From an archaeon (GTDB lineage: Archaea; Asgardarchaeota; Hermodarchaeia; Hermodarchaeales; Hermodarchaeaceae): a stretch of 7,627 nucleotides of DNA. The position numbers and the translations under genes are program-made. The DNA lies in assembly GCA_016550415.1 (NCBI GenBank), contig JABXGU010000097.1, positions 1 to 7,627 of the forward strand, read 5' to 3'. A model generated the notes under the pieces. It was not told the DNA's origin. It searched no databases and saw only the letters and a program-made list of their open reading frames with translations. Of the stretch, positions 6,198 through 7,627 are shown one piece after another (positions within the stretch are counted from its first letter, which is position 1; every line of letters begins with the position of its first letter).

Positions 6198-6581
6198 TTG
6201 GAATTTGATATTCCGTGGGATGAAATTCAAGAAAAGATGCGTGAAAACATTGAACTTGTTGTCGATGAATCTGCTCGTACTCTGAAAATTCTTGTGAAAG
6301 CTGAGATGCCTGAGGGGACACCAATCAAGGATATGGTTAAAGACGATGCCGGTCTTAAGCAGATGACCAGCATGCTCATGGGTGAGGAGATTTCCTTCAC
6401 ATCAGAAATACTAGAGGAAGAACGGGGGATGCTCCTGCACTTTGAAGATGACGGAGCGCTTAAGAAAATGCATGAGTTCCTTGATGGCTTGTTCTTTGGT
6501 GACAAACTCAAAGAGCTTATGGAAAAATTGATGACAATCATGTTCGAAGCCTTTGGAGGAGACGAAGATCCAACCTCCTAG
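6198..6581 (+). CDS. Small acidic, methionine-rich protein of unknown function (127 aa)
   Basis: I do not recognise this protein. It has no signal peptide or membrane helix and is probably cytoplasmic. It is strongly acidic, with 12 methionines among 127 residues. The pattern suggests mixed alpha/beta structure: an N-terminal helix, a strand-turn-strand (IELVV, then TLKILVKAEM), a helix to about LLM, a second strand pair (EISFTSEIL, then GMLLHFED), and C-terminal amphipathic helices from ALKKM to MFEAF, then a short acidic tail GGDEDPTS. The repeated strand-pair and helix order could reflect an internal duplication, but residue identity between the halves is low. The preferred TTG at 6198 has GAGGTG seven bases upstream. 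An alternative TTG at 6183 adds five residues (132 aa). The gene is divergent from the surface protein and convergent with the oxidoreductase, so it is probably transcribed alone. Clean codon structure and a good SD argue for a real gene. Confidence 0.72.
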   Translation: MEFDIPWDEIQEKMRENIELVVDESARTLKILVKAEMPEGTPIKDMVKDDAGLKQMTSMLMGEEISFTSEILEEERGMLLHFEDDGALKKMHEFLDGLFFGDKLKELMEKLMTIMFEAFGGDEDPTS

Positions 6582-6606
6582 GAATTTCTAACATATAGCA
6601 ATAATA

Positions 6607-6618
6607 AGAACATGTTCT
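6607..6618. repeat. 12-bp perfect palindrome AGAACATGTTCT
   Basis: An exact 12-bp palindrome lies in the 41-base gap between the convergent stops of the small acidic gene (6581) and the oxidoreductase (6623). It is followed on the plus strand by GTTTT. As RNA it could form at most a four-pair stem with a CATG loop, so it is a poor terminator. It could be a dimeric protein-binding site, although a site between two gene ends is unlikely to be a promoter operator. Confidence 0.35.
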
Positions 6619-6622
6619 GTTT

Positions 6623-7627
6623 TCACAAAGGGAGAGCAATTGGGGTATGTCGCTTATTAGAGATGTAGGCAGCCTCGACTAGCTCATGGGCATAGTAACC
6701 CTCCTTGAAACCCGGAGAACAAGGAGTACTCTCAAGTAGGCTTTGAATGAAGCGCCAACTTTGAGCAAAGTGACCGGACTTTCCCTTTCTAATTAAGGAA
6801 CGCGTTTCATCAGGTATGATGCCACCTCTGAGGTCAAGGTCTTCGACAGCTATTTTGTAGAGTTCCTCATTGGGAACAACATAGGGTGGCTTTTCACCTA
6901 CTTGTATGCTAAGCTGTTGCCTAAAAGTTTCAAAGGCGAGTTCAATATAGGCCTCTTCATAGAAAATCTGCAGAAATCGGTCTGAGGGACGAAAGACACG
7001 ATGCCAAAGGCTGGTTAGAGTGCAAACGGCGCCGTTCTGCATATGGAGAATAACAGTTGCTTGATCTTCTACTGCATAATTGCTTATTGTCGAAATATCT
7101 GCATACACACTGCTAACATCACCATAAAGCCATCGAATGATGTCAACATCGTGTATGCTATGTTCCAGAAGTACACCCGATCCTGAAATATCTGGGTCTA
7201 CGCGCCAATTGCTACCATAATAATCGCCCACTGGAAATTGCTGGTCGTCACGAAAGTTGATACCAATTAATCGACCATAATCATTTTCTTGATGTAATCG
7301 ACGCAGGTAGAGAAAGTGTGGCGTAAACCGAAGCACTAATCCAACTTGAGCGGGAACCCCAGCATTTTCAACTATATCGCAGAGTTGTCTGGCTTTTGAG
7401 AAATCTTTGGCGAGTGGTTTTTCACAGAAGAATGGTTTTCTGGCAGTAATGGTGGCTTCTACGATTTCAGGGTGCCAGCGAGTTGGTGTGCAGATGTAGA
7501 TGACATTGACATCGGAATCATCAATCAATTCCTTATAGTCATTGTAGATTGTAGCTATTTCATATTCTTGTTTAACTGCGGAAAGCTTAGTGCTATTAGT
7601 ATCACAGATAGCCGCAATTTTTACTGG
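6623..7627 (-). CDS. Gfo/Idh/MocA-family NAD(P)-dependent oxidoreductase, N-terminus beyond window edge
   Basis: This is a cytoplasmic dehydrogenase, probably acting on a sugar, sugar acid or inositol with NAD(P). The frame is open to base 7627, giving 334 visible residues. The TTG at 7528 is an internal Leu, because the coding continues upstream as PVKIAAICDTN, the second strand of the Rossmann fold. About 30 residues, with the GxGxxG nucleotide loop, are missing. Visible motifs, numbered from the edge, are CTPTRWHPE (46-54), the EKP signature at 69-71 with catalytic Lys70, and SGSGVLLEHSIHDVD at 148-162, where H159 matches the catalytic His of inositol dehydrogenases. The Asp four residues earlier in those enzymes is Glu155 here. 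The C-terminal GFO_IDH_MocA domain begins near 95. The family is usually 330-390 aa, so the full protein would be about 365. It is convergent with the small acidic gene. The substrate cannot be told within this family. Confidence 0.9.
   Translation of the reverse strand, partial: PVKIAAICDTNSTKLSAVKQEYEIATIYNDYKELIDDSDVNVIYICTPTRWHPEIVEATITARKPFFCEKPLAKDFSKARQLCDIVENAGVPAQVGLVLRFTPHFLYLRRLHQENDYGRLIGINFRDDQQFPVGDYYGSNWRVDPDISGSGVLLEHSIHDVDIIRWLYGDVSSVYADISTISNYAVEDQATVILHMQNGAVCTLTSLWHRVFRPSDRFLQIFYEEAYIELAFETFRQQLSIQVGEKPPYVVPNEELYKIAVEDLDLRGGIIPDETRSLIRKGKSGHFAQSWRFIQSLLESTPCSPGFKEGYYAHELVEAAYISNKRHTPIALPL

Noticed and set aside
6227..6541. Minus-strand open frame of 104 codons opposite the small acidic protein
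   Set aside because: Its Ser/Ile/Pro-rich composition is what results from reading acidic, Lys/Glu-rich codons backwards. The plus-strand frame has a good SD and plausible secondary structure.
1..7627. Mobile element, CRISPR array, toxin-antitoxin or defence island
   Set aside because: There is no transposase, integrase, terminal inverted repeats, spaced direct repeats or nuclease/NTPase pair. The only nuclease-like protein is a secreted EEP enzyme.

Overview
The window is a gene-dense stretch of a chromosome that is most likely archaeal. Supporting signs are T/A-rich TATA-like boxes about 50 bases before several starts, GAGG/AGGTGA-type ribosome binding sites, frequent TTG start codons, oligo-T stretches rather than hairpin terminators, and secreted proteins rich in N-x-S/T sequons with Ig-like, FN3 and lamin-tail modules. 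The moderate GC content and the style of the surface proteins resemble Asgard archaea such as Thorarchaeota. That placement is inference: no rRNA, tRNA or universal marker gene is present.

Layout. At the left edge (1-117, minus) is the N-terminus of an unrecognised gene. After a divergent promoter region come three plus-strand genes: a large membrane-anchored surface protein with a complete endonuclease/exonuclease/phosphatase (EEP) domain between Ig-like, FN3 and lamin-tail domains (308-2284); a 12-helix sugar:cation symporter of the GPH/MelB type (2369-3754); and an Eis-like GNAT acetyltransferase with a C-terminal SCP2-like domain (3807-5009). The last two are 52 bases apart and may be cotranscribed. 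Convergent to them is an unrecognised secreted, C-terminally anchored protein (5066-6013, minus). Divergent from that gene is a small acidic, methionine-rich protein (6198-6581, plus). At the right edge is a Gfo/Idh/MocA-family NAD(P)-dependent oxidoreductase (6623-7627, minus). Its reading frame stays open to the window edge, so its N-terminus lies outside.

How the genes may fit together. The window reads as ordinary heterotroph gene content: a surface phosphodiesterase/nuclease candidate, a sugar importer and a sugar- or inositol-type dehydrogenase could all serve scavenging of extracellular organic matter. The genes are in separate transcription units, so this is only a loose functional theme. 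I see no mobile element, CRISPR array, RNA gene or defence cassette. The points most worth a second look are the domain mix and odd tail of the EEP protein, the Eis-like enzyme in a probable archaeon, the altered cation-site residue in the symporter, and two proteins I cannot assign.
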